A stretch of DNA of 64,000 bases from Nematostella vectensis (lineage: Eukaryota > Cnidaria > Anthozoa > Actiniaria > Edwardsiidae), in assembly GCF_932526225.1 (NCBI RefSeq), contig NC_064035.1:560501-624500 (forward strand), read 5' to 3'. Positions 39,680 to 52,180 of the stretch are shown here, in pieces; position 1 is the stretch's first letter, and each line of letters begins with the position of its first letter. The notes under the pieces are model-generated. The model saw only the letters and a program-made list of their open reading frames with translations. It was not told the DNA's origin and ran no database searches. A program made the position numbers and the translations under genes.

Positions 39680-42600
39680 CTTAGGATAGTTTACGATACC
39701 AATAGTATTAAAAGTAATTTTCATTACAATTCCCTTCAGCAATGCTACGTTAGTCTTTCGTTGCGGGCACTTGACTACTAACGCAGCGACCCGGGTTCTA
39801 TTCCCGTTGATAGCCTATTTTTGTTTTCTTCATTTTTTTTTTAAATATCGATACTTAATTATACTGTTCTTGGTGTGTCATGACATAAAAAGAAGGTATA
39901 GGGACATTTTTATGTACTCTCAGCATCTTTGATGTGCTCATGCTATGTTCAGGATCCTGTACATATTTTATGCACACAAGAACTAACTAGATTCCTTGGA
40001 TAACTTGATTAAGTAGATTTTAACATAGAGCATAGCGCTCGATAGATTGATATACCTTTTTTTCCGAGTATACTGTTTTATTTTTCCTAATGTTAGTTTT
40101 TGGAATTTACATTCGGAAAAAAAATTATCGATTGTAACCTTTTGGAGGTTACACTCGTAAAACAAATTCCCGAATGTAACCCTGAAGCTTTTCCCGAATG
40201 TAACCTCCAGTCCGATGGTGACTTTGCTTGGGATAGTTTACGATACCAATAGTATTAAAAGTAATTTCCATTACAATTCCCTTCAGCAATGCCACGTTAA
40301 TCTTTCGTTGCGGGCACTTGACTACTATCGCAGCGACCCGGGCTCGATTCCCGCTGATAGCCTATTTTTTTTTCTTTTTCCTTTTTTAAATATCGATACT
40401 TAATTATACTGTTCTTGGTGTGTCATGACATAAAAAGAAGGTATAGGGACATCTTTATGTACTCTCAGCATCTGTGAAGTGCTCAAGCTATGTTCAGGAT
40501 CCTGTACATATTTTATGCACACAAGAACTAACTAGATTCCTTGGATAACTTGATTAAGTAGATTCTAACATAGAGCATAGCGCTCGATAGATTGATATAC
40601 CTTTTTTTCCGAGTATACTGTTTTATTTTTCCTAATGTTACTTTTTGGAATTTACATTCGGAAAAAAAATTATCGATTGTAACCTTTTGCAGGTTACACT
40701 CGTAAAACAAATTCCCGAATGTAACCCTGAAGCTTTTCCCGAATGTAACCTCCAGTCCGATGGTGACTTTGCTTGGGATAGTTTACGATACCAATAGTAT
40801 TAAAAGTAATTTTCATTCCAATTCCCTTCAGCAATGCCACGTTAGTCTTTCGTTGCGGGCACTTGACTACTAACGCAGCGACCCGGGTTCGATTCCCGCT
40901 GATAGCCTATTTTTTTTTCTTTTTTTTTTTTTAAATATCGATACTTAATTATACTGTTCTTGGTGTGTCATGACATAAAAAGAAGGTATAGGGACATTTT
41001 TATGTACTCTCAGCATCTTTGATGTGCTCATGCTTTGTTCAGGATCCTGTACATATTTTATGCACACAAGAACTAACTAGATTCCTTGGATAACTTGATT
41101 AAGTAGATTCTAACATAGAGCATAGCGCTCGATAGATTGATATACCTTTTTTCCGAGTATACTGTTTTATTTTTCCTAATGTTACTTTTTGGAATTTACA
41201 TTCGGAAAAAATATTATCGATTGTAACCTTTTGGAGGTTACACTCGTAAAACAAATTCCCGAATGTAACCCTGAAGCTTTTCCCGAATGTAACCTCCAGT
41301 CCGATGGTGACTTTGCTTGGGATAGTTTACGATACCAATAGTATTAAAAGTAATTTTCATTACAATTCCCTTCAGCAATGCTACGTTAGTCTTTCGTTGC
41401 GGGCACTTGACTACTAACGCAGCGACCCGGGTTCTATTCCCGTTGATAGCCTATTTTTGTTTTCTTCATTTTTTTTTTAAATATCGATACTTAATTATAC
41501 TGTTCTTGGTGTGTCATGACATAAAAAGAAGGTATAGGGACATTTTTATGTACTCTCAGCATCTTTGATGTGCTCATGCTATGTTCAGGATCCTGTACAT
41601 ATTTTATGCACACAAGAACTAACTAGATTCCTTGGATAACTTGATTAAGTAGATTTTAACATAGAGCATAGCGCTCGATAGATTGATATACCTTTTTTTC
41701 CGAGTATACTGTTTTATTTTTCCTAATGTTACTTTTTGGAATTTACATTCGGAAAAAAAATTATCGATTGTAACCTTTTGGAGGTTACACTCGTAAAACA
41801 AATTCCCGAATGTAACCCTGAAGCTTTTCCCGAATGTAACCTCCAGTCCGATGGTGACTTTGCTTGGGATAGTTTACGATACCAATAGTATTAAAAGTAA
41901 TTTCCATTACAATTCCCTTCAGCAATGCCACGTTAATCTTTCGTTGCGGGCACTTGACTACTATCGCAGCGACCCGGGCTCGATTCCCGCTGATAGCCTA
42001 TTTTTTTTTCTTTTTCTTTTTTTAAATATCGATACTTAATTATACTGTTCTTGGTGTGTCATGACATAAAAAGAAGGTATAGGGACATCTTTATGTACTC
42101 TCAGCATCTGTGAAGTGCTCAAGCTATGTTCAGGATCCTGTACATATTTTATGCACACAAGAACTAACTAGATTCCTTGGATAACTTGATTAAGTAGATT
42201 CTAACATAGAGCATAGCGCTCGATAGATTGATATACCTTTTTTTCCGAGTATACTGTTTTATTTTTCCTAATGTTACTTTTTGGAATTTACATTCGGAAA
42301 AAAAATTATCGATTGTAACCTTTTGCAGGTTACACTCGTAAAACAAATTCCCGAATGTAACCCTGAAGCTTTTCCCGAATGTAACCTCCAGTCCGATGGT
42401 GACTTTGCTTGGGATAGTTTACGATACCAATAGTATTAAAAGTAATTTTCATTCCAATTCCCTTCAGCAATGCCACGTTAGTCTTTCGTTGCGGGCACTT
42501 GACTACTAACGCAGCGACCCGGGTTCGATTCCCGCTGATAGCCTATTTTTTTTTCTTTTTTTTTTTTTTAAATATCGATACTTAATTATACTGTTCTTGG

Positions 42601-45600
42601 TGTGTCATGACATAAAAAGAAGGTATAGGGACATTTTTATGTACTCTCAGCATCTTTGATGTGCTCATGCTTTGTTCAGGATCCTGTACATATTTTATGC
42701 ACACAAGAACTAACTAGATTCCTTGGATAACTTGATTAAGTAGATTCTAACATAGAGCATAGCGCTCGATAGATTGATATACCTTTTTTTCCGAGTATAC
42801 TGTTTTATTTTTCCTAATGTTACTTTTTGGAATTTACATTCGGAAAAAATATTATCGATTGTAACCTTTTGGAGGTTACACTCGTAAAACAAATTCCCGA
42901 ATGTAACCCTGAAGCTTTTCCCGAATGTAACTTCCAGTCCGATGGTGACTTTGCTTGGGATAGTTTACGATACCAATAGTATTAAAAGTAATTTTCATTA
43001 CAATTCCCTTCAGCAATGCCACGTTAGTCTTTCGTTGCGGGCACTTGACTACTAACGCAGCTACCCGGGTTCGATTCCCGCTGATAGCCTATTTTTTTTC
43101 TTTATTTTTTTTTAAAATATCGATATTAATTATACTGTTCTTGGTGTGTCATGACATAAAAAGAAGGTATAGGGACATTTTTATGTACTCTCAGCATCTT
43201 TGATGTGCTCATGCTTTGTTCAGGATCCTGTACATATTTTATGCACACAAGAACTAACTAGATTCCTTGCATAACTTGATTAAGTAGATTCTAACATAGA
43301 GCATAGCGCTCGATAGATTGATATACCTTTTTTTCCGAGTATACTGTTTTATTTTTCCTAATGTTACTTTTTTAAATTTACATCCGGAAAAAAAATATCG
43401 ATTGTAACCTTTTGCAGGTTACACTCGTAAAACAAATTCCCGAATGTAACCCTGAAGCTTTTCCCGAATGTAACCTCCAGTCCGATGGTGACTTTGCTTG
43501 GGATAGTTTACGATACCAATAGTAATAAAAGTAATTTTCATTACAATTCCCTTCAGCAATGCCACGTTAGTCTTTCGTTGCGGGCACTTGACTACTAACG
43601 CAGCTACCCGGGTTCGATTCCCGCTGATAGCCTATTTTTTTTCTTTATTTTTTTTTAAAATATCGATACTTAATTATACTGTTCTTGGTGTGTCATGACA
43701 TAAAAAGAAGGTATAGGGACATTTTTATGTACTCTCAGCATCTTTGATGTGCTCATGCTTTGTTCAGGATCCTGTACATATTTTATGCACACAAGAACTA
43801 ACTAGATTCCTTGGATAACTTGATTAAGTAGATTCTAACATAGAGCATAGCGCTCGATAGATTGATATACCTTTTTTTCCGAGTATACTGTTTTATTTTT
43901 CCTAATGTTACTTTTTTAAATTTACATCCGGAAAAAAAATATCGATTGTAACCTTTTGCAGGTTACACTCGTAAAACAAATTCCCGAATGTAACCCTGAA
44001 GCTTTTCCCGAATGTAACCTCCAGTCCGATGGTGACTTTGCTTGGGATAGTTTACGATACCAATAGTATTAAAAGTAATTTTCATTACAATTCCCTTCAG
44101 CAATGCCACGTTAGTCTTTCGTTGCGGGCACTTGACTACTAACGCAGCGACCCGGGTTCGATTCCCGCTGATAGCCTATTTTTGTTTTCTTCATTTTTTT
44201 TTTTAAATATCGATACTTAATTATACTGTTCTTGGTGTGTCATGACATAAAAAGAAGGTATAGGGACATTTTTATGTACTCTCAGCATCTTTGATGTGCT
44301 CATGCTTTGTTCAGGATCCTGTACATATTTTATGCACACAAGAACTAACTAGATTCCTTGGATAACTTGATTAAGTAGATTCTAACATAGAGCATAGCGC
44401 TCGATAGATTGATATACCTTTTTTTCCGAGTATACTGTTTTATTTTTCCTAATGTTACTTTTTGGAATTTACATTCGGAAAAAATATTATCGATTGTAAC
44501 CTTTTGGAGGTTACACTCGTAAAACAAATTCCCGAATGTAACCCTGAAGCTTTTCCCGAATGTAACCTCCAGTCCGATGGTGACTTTGCTTGGGATAGTT
44601 TACGATACCAATAGTATTAAAAGTAATTTTCATTACAATTCCCTTCAGCAATGCCACGTTAGTCTTTCGTTGCGGGCACTTGACTACTAACGCAGCTACC
44701 CGGGTTCGATTCCCGCTGATAGCCTATTTTTTTTCTTTATTTTTTTTTAAAATATCGATACTTAATTATACTGTTCTTGGTGTGTCATGACATAAAAAGA
44801 AGGTATAGGGACATTTTTATGTACTCTCAGCATCTTTGATGTGCTCATGCTTTGTTCAGGATCCTGTACATATTTTATGCACACAAGAACTAACTAGATT
44901 CCTTGGATAACTTGATTAAGTAGATTCTAACATAGAGCATAGCGCTCGATAGATTGATATACCTTTTTTTCCGAGTATACTGTTTTATTTTTCCTAATGT
45001 TACTTTTTTAAATTTACATCCGGAAAAAAAATATCGATTGTAACCTTTTGCAGGTTACACTCGTAAAACAAATTCCCGAATGTAACCCTGAAGCTTTTCC
45101 CGAATGTAACCTCCAGTCCGATGGTGACTTTGCTTGGGATAGTTTACGATACCAATAGTAATAAAAGTAATTTTCATTACAATTCCCTTCAGCAATGCCA
45201 CGTTAGTCTTTCGTTGCGGGCACTTGACTACTAACGCAGCTACCCGGGTTCGATTCCCGCTGATAGCCTATTTTTTTTCTTTATTTTTTTTTAAAATATC
45301 GATACTTAATTATACTGTTCTTGGTGTGTCATGACATAAAAAGAAGGTATAGGGACATTTTTATGTACTCTCAGCATCTTTGATGTGCTCATGCTTTGTT
45401 CAGGATCCTGTACATATTTTATGCACACACGAACTAACTAGATTCCTTGGATAACTTGATTAAGTAGATTCTAACATAGAGCATAGCGCTCGATAGATTG
45501 ATATACCTTTTTTTCCGAGTATACTGTTTTATTTTTCCTAATGTTACTTTTTTAAATTTACATCCGGAAAAAAAATATCGATTGTAACCTTTTGCAGGTT

Positions 45601-46160
45601 ACACTCGTAAAACAAATTCCCGAATGTAACCCTGAAGCTTTTCCCGAATGTAACCTCCAGTCCGATGGTGACTTTGCTTGGGATAGTTTACGATACCAAT
45701 AGTATTAAAAGTAATTTTCATTACAATTCCCTTCAGCAATGCCACGTTAGTCTTTCGTTGCGGGCACTTGACTACTAACGCAGCGACCCGGGTTCGATTC
45801 CCGCTGATAGCCTATTTTTGTTTTCTTCATTTTTTTTTTTAAATATCGATACTTAATTATACTGTTCTTGGTGTGTCATGACATAAAAAGAAGGTATAGG
45901 GACATTTTTATGTACTCTCAGCATCTTTGATGTGCTCATGCTATGTTCAGGATCCTGTACATATTTTATGCACACAAGAACTAACTAGATTCCTTGGATA
46001 ACTTGATTAAGTAGATTCTAACATAGAGCATAGCGCTCGATAGATTGATATACCTTTTTTTCCGAGTATACTGTTTTATTTTTCCTAATGTTACTTTTTT
46101 GAATTTACATCCGGAAAAAAAAATATCGATTGTAACCTTTTGCAGGTTACACTCGTAAAA
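39680..46160. repeat. Higher-order repeat, ~1636-bp 3-mer
   Basis: Markers recur at 1636 bp or multiples of it: the B-box variant at 39794, 41430 and 46339 (1636, then 4909); ACTACTATCGCAG at 40321, 41957 and 46866; GGCTCGATTCC at about 40341 and 41977; AGTAATAAAAGT at 43521 and 45157. Minus-frame monomers 40528/42164 and 42710/44345/45981 show the same step. The region is a mosaic of two related 3-mers rather than one clean series. Confidence 0.8.
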
Positions 46161-47072
46161 CAAATTCCCGAATGTAACCCTGAAGCTTTTCCCGAATGTA
46201 ACCTCCAGTCCGATGGTGACTTTGCTTAGGATAGTTTACGATACCAATAGTATTAAAAGTAATTTTCATTACAATTCCCTTCAGCAATGCTACGTTAGTC
46301 TTTCGTTGCGGGCACTTGACTACTAACGCAGCGACCCGGGTTCTATTCCCGTTGATAGCCTATTTTTGTTTTCTTCATTTTTTTTTTAAATATCGATACT
46401 TAATTATACTGTTCTTGGTGTGTCATGACATAAAAAGAAGGTATAGGGACATTTTTATGTACTCTCAGCATCTTTGATGTGCTCATGCTATGTTCAGGAT
46501 CCTGTACATATTTTATGCACACAAGAACTAACTAGATTCCTTGGATAACTTGATTAAGTAGATTTTAACATAGAGCATAGCGCTCGATAGATTGATATAA
46601 CTTTTTTTCCGAGTATACTGTTTTATTTTTCCTAATGTTACTTTTTGGAATTTACATTCGGAAAAATAATTATCGATTGTAACCTTTTGGAGGTTACACT
46701 CGTAAAACAAATTCCCGAATGTAACCCTGAAGCTTTTCCCGAATGTAACCTCCAGTCCGATGGTGACTTTGCTTGGGATAGTTTACGATACCAATAGTAT
46801 TAAAAGTAATTTCCATTACAATTCCCTTCAGCAATGCCACGTTAATCTTTCGTTGCGGGCACTTGACTACTATCGCAGCGACCCGGGTTCGATTCCCGCT
46901 GATAGCCTATTTTTTTTTCTTTTTCTTTTTTTAAATATCGATACTTAATTATACTGTTCTTGGTGTGTCATGACATAAAAAGAAGGTATAGGGACATCTT
47001 TATGTACTCTCAGCATCTGTGAAGTGCTCAAGCTATGTTCAGGATCCTGTACATATTTTATGCACACAAGAA

Positions 47073-47880
47073 CTAACTAGATTCCTTGGATAACTTGATT
47101 AAGTAGATTCTAACATAGAGCATAGCGCTCGATAGATTGATATACCTTTTTTTCCGAGTATACTGTTTTATTTTTCCTAATGTTACTTTTTGGAATTTAC
47201 ATTCGGAAAAAAAATTATCGATTGTAACCTTTTGCAGGTTACACTCGTAAAACAAATTCCCGAATGTAACCCTGAAGCTTTTCCCGAATGTAACCTCCAG
47301 TCCGATGGTGACTTTGCTTGTCATAGTTTACGATACCAATAGTATTAAAAGTAATTTTCATTCCAATTCCCTTCAGCAATGCCACGTTAGTCTTTCGTTG
47401 CGGGCACTTGACTACTAACGCAGCGACCCGGGTTCGATTCCCGCTGATAGCCTATTTTTTTTTCTTTTTCTTTTTTTAAATATCGATACTTAATTATACT
47501 GTTCTTGGTGTGTCATGACATAAAAAGAAGGTATAGGGACATCTTTATGTACTCTCAGCATCTGTGAAGTGCTCAAGCTATGTTCAGGATCCTGTACATA
47601 TTTTATGCACACAAGAACTAACTAGATTCCTTGGATAACTTGATTAAGTAGATTCTAACATAGAGCATAGCGCTCGATAGATTGATATACCTTTTTTTCC
47701 GAGTATACTGTTTTATTTTTCCTAATGTTACTTTTTGGAATTTACATTCGGAAAAAAAATTATCGATTGTAACCTTTTGCAGGTTACACTCGTAAAACAA
47801 ATTCCCGAATGTAACCCTGAAGCTTTTCCCGAATGTAACCTCCAGTCCGATGGTGACTTTGCTTGTCATAGTTTACGATA
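47073..47880. repeat. Recent single-monomer tandem duplication (545 bp)
   Basis: Adjacent monomers share the private change GCTTGTCATAG in place of GCTTGGGATAG (near 47315 and 47860), the ACATCTTTATG variant and the same linker. The extended minus frames at 47073-47324 and 47618-47869 are identical. The offset is exactly 545 bp, pointing to a one-monomer unequal crossover. Confidence 0.8.
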
Positions 47881-49080
47881 CCAATAGTATTAAAAGTAAT
47901 TTTCATTCCAATTCCCTTCAGCAATGCCACGTTAGTCTTTCGTTGCGGGCACTTGACTACTAACGCAGCGACCCGGGTTCGATTCCCGCTGATAGCCTAT
48001 TTTTTTTTCTTTTTTTTTTTTTTTTAATATCGATACTTAATTATACTGTTCTTGGTGTGTCATGACATAAAAAGAAGGTATAGGGACATTTTTATGTACT
48101 CTCAGCATCTTTGATGTGCTCATGCTTTGTTCAGGATCCTGTACATATTTTATGCACACAAGAACTAACTAGATTCCTTGGATAACTTGATTAAGTAGAT
48201 TCTAACATAGAGCATAGCGCTCGATAGATTGATATACCTTTTTTTCCGAGTATACTGTTTTATTTTTCCTAATGTTACTTTTTGGAATTTACATTCGGAA
48301 AAAATATTATCGATTGTAACCTTTTGCAGGTTACACTCGTAAAACAAATTCCCGAATGTAACCCTGAAGCTTTTCCCGAATGTAACCTCCAGTCCGATGG
48401 TGACTTTGCTTGGGATAGTTTACGATACCAATAGTATTAAAAGTAATTTTCATTACAATTCCCTTCAGCAATGCCACGTTAGTCTTTCGTTGCGGGCACT
48501 TGACTACTAACGCAGCTACCCGGGTTCGATTCCCGCTGATAGCCTATTTTTTTCTTTATTTTTTTTTAAAATATCGATACTTAATTATACTGTTCTTGGT
48601 GTGTCATGACATAAAAAGAAGGTATAGGGACATTTTTATGTACTCTCAGCATCTTTGATGTGCTCATGCTTTGTTCAGGATCCTGTACATATTTTATGCA
48701 CACAAGAACTAACTAGATTCCTTGCATAACTTGATTAAGTAGATTCTAACATAGAGCATAGCGCTCGATAGATTGATATACCTTTTTTTCCGAGTATACT
48801 GTTTTATTTTTCCTAATGTTACTTTTTTAAATTTACATCCGGAAAAAAAATATCGATTGTAACCTTTTGCAGGTTACACTCGTAAAACAAATTCCCGAAT
48901 GTAACCCTGAAGCTTTTCCCGAATGTAACCTCCAGTCCGATGGTGACTTTGCTTGGGATAGTTTACGATACCAATAGTATTAAAAGTAATTTTCATTACA
49001 ATTCCCTTCAGCAATGCCACGTTAGTCTTTCGTTGCGGGCACTTGACTACTAACGCAGCGACCCGGGTTCGATTCCCGCT

Positions 49081-49087
49081 GATAGCC

Positions 49088-49121
<34 letters not shown>

Positions 49122-50181
49122 TATCGATACTTAATTATACTGTTCTTGGTGTGTCATGACATAAAAAGAAGGTATAGGGACATTTTTATGTACTCTCAGC
49201 ATCTGTGATGTGCTCATGCTATGTTCAGGATCCTGTACATATTTTATGCACACAAGAACTAACTAGATTACTTGGATAACTTGATTAAGTAGATTCTAAC
49301 ATAGAGCATAGCGCTCGATAGATTGATATACCTTTTTTTCCGAGTATACTGTTTTATTTTTCCTAATGTTACTTTTTTGAATTTACATCCGGAAAAAAAA
49401 ATATCGATTGTAACCTTTTGCAGGTTACACTCGTAAAACAAATTCCCGAATGTAACCCTGAAGCTTTTCCCGAATGTAACCTCCACTCCGATGGTGACTT
49501 TGCTTGGGATAGTTTACGATACCAATAGTATTTAAAGTAATTTTCATTACAATTCCCTTCAGCAATGCCACGTTAGTCTTTCGTTGCGGGCACTTGACTA
49601 CTAACGCAGCGACCCGGGTTCGATTCCCGCTGATAGCCTATTTTTGTTCTCGTCATTTTTTTTTTAAATATCGATACTTAATTATACTGTTCTTGGTGTG
49701 TCATGACATAAAAAGAAGGTATAGGGACATTTTTATGTACTCTCAGCATCTTTGATGTGCTCATGCTATGTTCAGGATCCTGTACATATTTTATGCACAC
49801 AAGAACTAACTAGATTCCTTGGATAACTTGATTAAGTAGATTTTAACATAGAGCATAGCGCTCGATAGATTGATATACCTTTTTTTCCGAGTATACTGTT
49901 TTATTTTTCCTAATGTTACTTTTTTAAATTTACATCCGGAAAAAAAATATCGATTGTAACCTTTTGCAGGTTACACTCGTAAAACAAATTCCCGAATGTA
50001 ACCCTGAAGCTTTTCCCGAATGTAACCTCCAGTCCGATGGTGACTTTGCTTGGGATAGTTTACGATACCAATAGTATTAAAAGTAATTTTCATTACAATT
50101 CCCTTCAGCAATGCCACGTTAGTCTTTCGTTGCGGGCACTTGACTACTAACGCAGCGACCCGGGTTCGATTCCCGCTGATA

Positions 50182-50219
<38 letters not shown>

Positions 50220-50780
50220 ATCGATACTTAATTATACTGTTCTTGGTGTGTCATGACATAAAAAGAAGGTATAGGGACATTTTTATGTACTCTCAGCATC
50301 TGTGATGTGCTCATGCTATGTTCAGGATCCTGTACATATTTTATGCACACAAGAACTAACTAGATTACTTGGATAACTTGATTAAGTAGATTCTAACATA
50401 GAGCATAGCGCTCGATAGATTGATATACCTTTTTTTCCGAGTATACTGTTTTATTTTTCCTAATGTTACTTTTTTGAATTTACATCCGGAAAAAAAAATA
50501 TCGATTGTAACCTTTTGCAGGTTACACTCGTAAAACAAATTCCCGAATGTAACCCTGAAGCTTTTCCCGAATGTAACCTCCACTCCGATGGTGACTTTGC
50601 TTGGGATAGTTTACGATACCAATAGTATTTAAAGTAATTTTCATTACAATTCTCTTCAGCAATGCCACGTTAGTCTTTCGTTGCGGGCACTTGACTACTA
50701 ACGCAGCGACCCGGGTTCGATTCCCGCTGATAGCCTATTTTTGTTCTCGTCATTTTTTTTTTAAATATCGATACTTAATT
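49081..50780. repeat. Higher-order repeat, ~1097-bp 2-mer
   Basis: Two tandem dimers share CTCCACTCCGATGG (near 49481 and 50578), ATTACTTGG, the GATAGCC followed directly by a long T tract (49088 and 50185), and the GTTCTCGTCATT linker. The T tract of the second copy has 31 uninterrupted T (50185-50215), while the first has a C interruption. Confidence 0.8.
50185..50215 (+). repeat. 31-base T homopolymer
   Basis: This is the longest uninterrupted homopolymer in the window, at the place of the linker T tract. Its exact length should be taken with caution because sequencing and assembly often misread such runs. Confidence 0.8.
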
Positions 50781-50899
50781 ATACTGTTCTTGGTGTGTCA
50801 TGACATACAAAGAAGGTATAGGGACATTTTTATGTACTCTCAGCATCTTTGATGTGCTCATGCTATGTTCAGGATCCTGTACATATTTTATGCACACAA

Positions 50900-52180
50900 G
50901 AACTAACTAGATTCCTTGGATAACTTGATTAAGTAGATTTTAACATAGAGCATAGCGCTCGATAGATTGATATACCTTTTTTTCCGAGTATACTGTTTTA
51001 TTTTTCCTAATGTTACTTTTTGGAATTTACATTCGGAAAAAAAATTATCGATTGTAACCTTTTGGAGGTTACACTCGTAAAACAAATTCCCGAATGTAAC
51101 CCTGAAGCTTTTCCCGAATGTAACCTCCAGTCCGATGGTGACTTTGCTTGGGATAGTTTACGATACCAATAGTATTAAAAGTAATTTCCATTACAATTCC
51201 CTTCAGCAATGCCACGTTAATCTTTCGTTGCGGGCACTTGACTACTAACGCAGCGACCCGGGTTCGATTCCCGCTGATAGCCTATTTTTTTTTCTTTTTC
51301 TTTTTTTTAATATCGATACTTAATTATACTGTTCTTGGTGTGTCATGACATAAAAAGAAGGTATAGGGACATTTTTATGTACTCTCAGCATCTGTGAAGT
51401 GCTCAAGCTATGTTCAGGATCCTGTACATATTTTATGCACACAAGAACTAACTAGATTCTTTGGATAACTTGATTAAGTAGATTCTAACATAGAGTATAG
51501 CGCTCGATAGATTGATATACCTTTTTTTCCGAGTATACTGTTTTATTTTTCCTAATGTGACTTTTTTTAATTTACATCCGGAAAAAAAAATATCGATTGT
51601 AACCTTTTGCAGGTTACACTCGTAAAACAAATTCCCGAATGTAACCCTGAAGCTTTTCCCGAATGTAACCTCCAGTCCGATGGTGACTTTGCTTGGGATA
51701 GTTTACGATACCAATAGTATTTAAAGTAATTTTTATTACAATTCCTTTCAGCAATGCCACGTTAGTCTTTCGTTGCTGGCACTTGACTACTAACGCAGCG
51801 ACCCGGGTTCGATTCCCGCTGATAGCCTATTTTTGTTTTCTTCATTTTTTTTTTTTAAATATCGATACTTAATTATACTGTTCTTGGTGTGTCATGACAT
51901 AAAAAGAAGGTATAGGGACATTTTTATGTACTCTCAGCATCTTTGATGTGCTCATGCTATGTTCAGGATCCTGTACATATTTTATGCACACAAGAACTAA
52001 CTAGATTCCTTGGATAACTTGATTAAGTAGATTTTAACATAGAGCATAGCGCTCGATAGATTGATATACCTTTTTTTCCGAGTATACTGTTTTATTTTTC
52101 CTAATGTTACTTTTTGGAATTTACATTCGGAAAAAAAATTATCGATTGTAACCTTTTGGAGGTTACACTCGTAAAACAAA
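50900..52180. repeat. Transposed copy of part of the 10-mer block
   Basis: Minus-frame monomers at 50903 and 51448 match those at 13885 and 14430 with the same 37018-bp offset, and 51997 matches 14976 at 37021 bp. They include the GAGTATAGC and ATGTGACTTTTTTTAATTT markers and the TTGCTGGCAC variant. A block from the left part of the array, or its ancestor, therefore also exists about 37 kb away. Confidence 0.65.
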
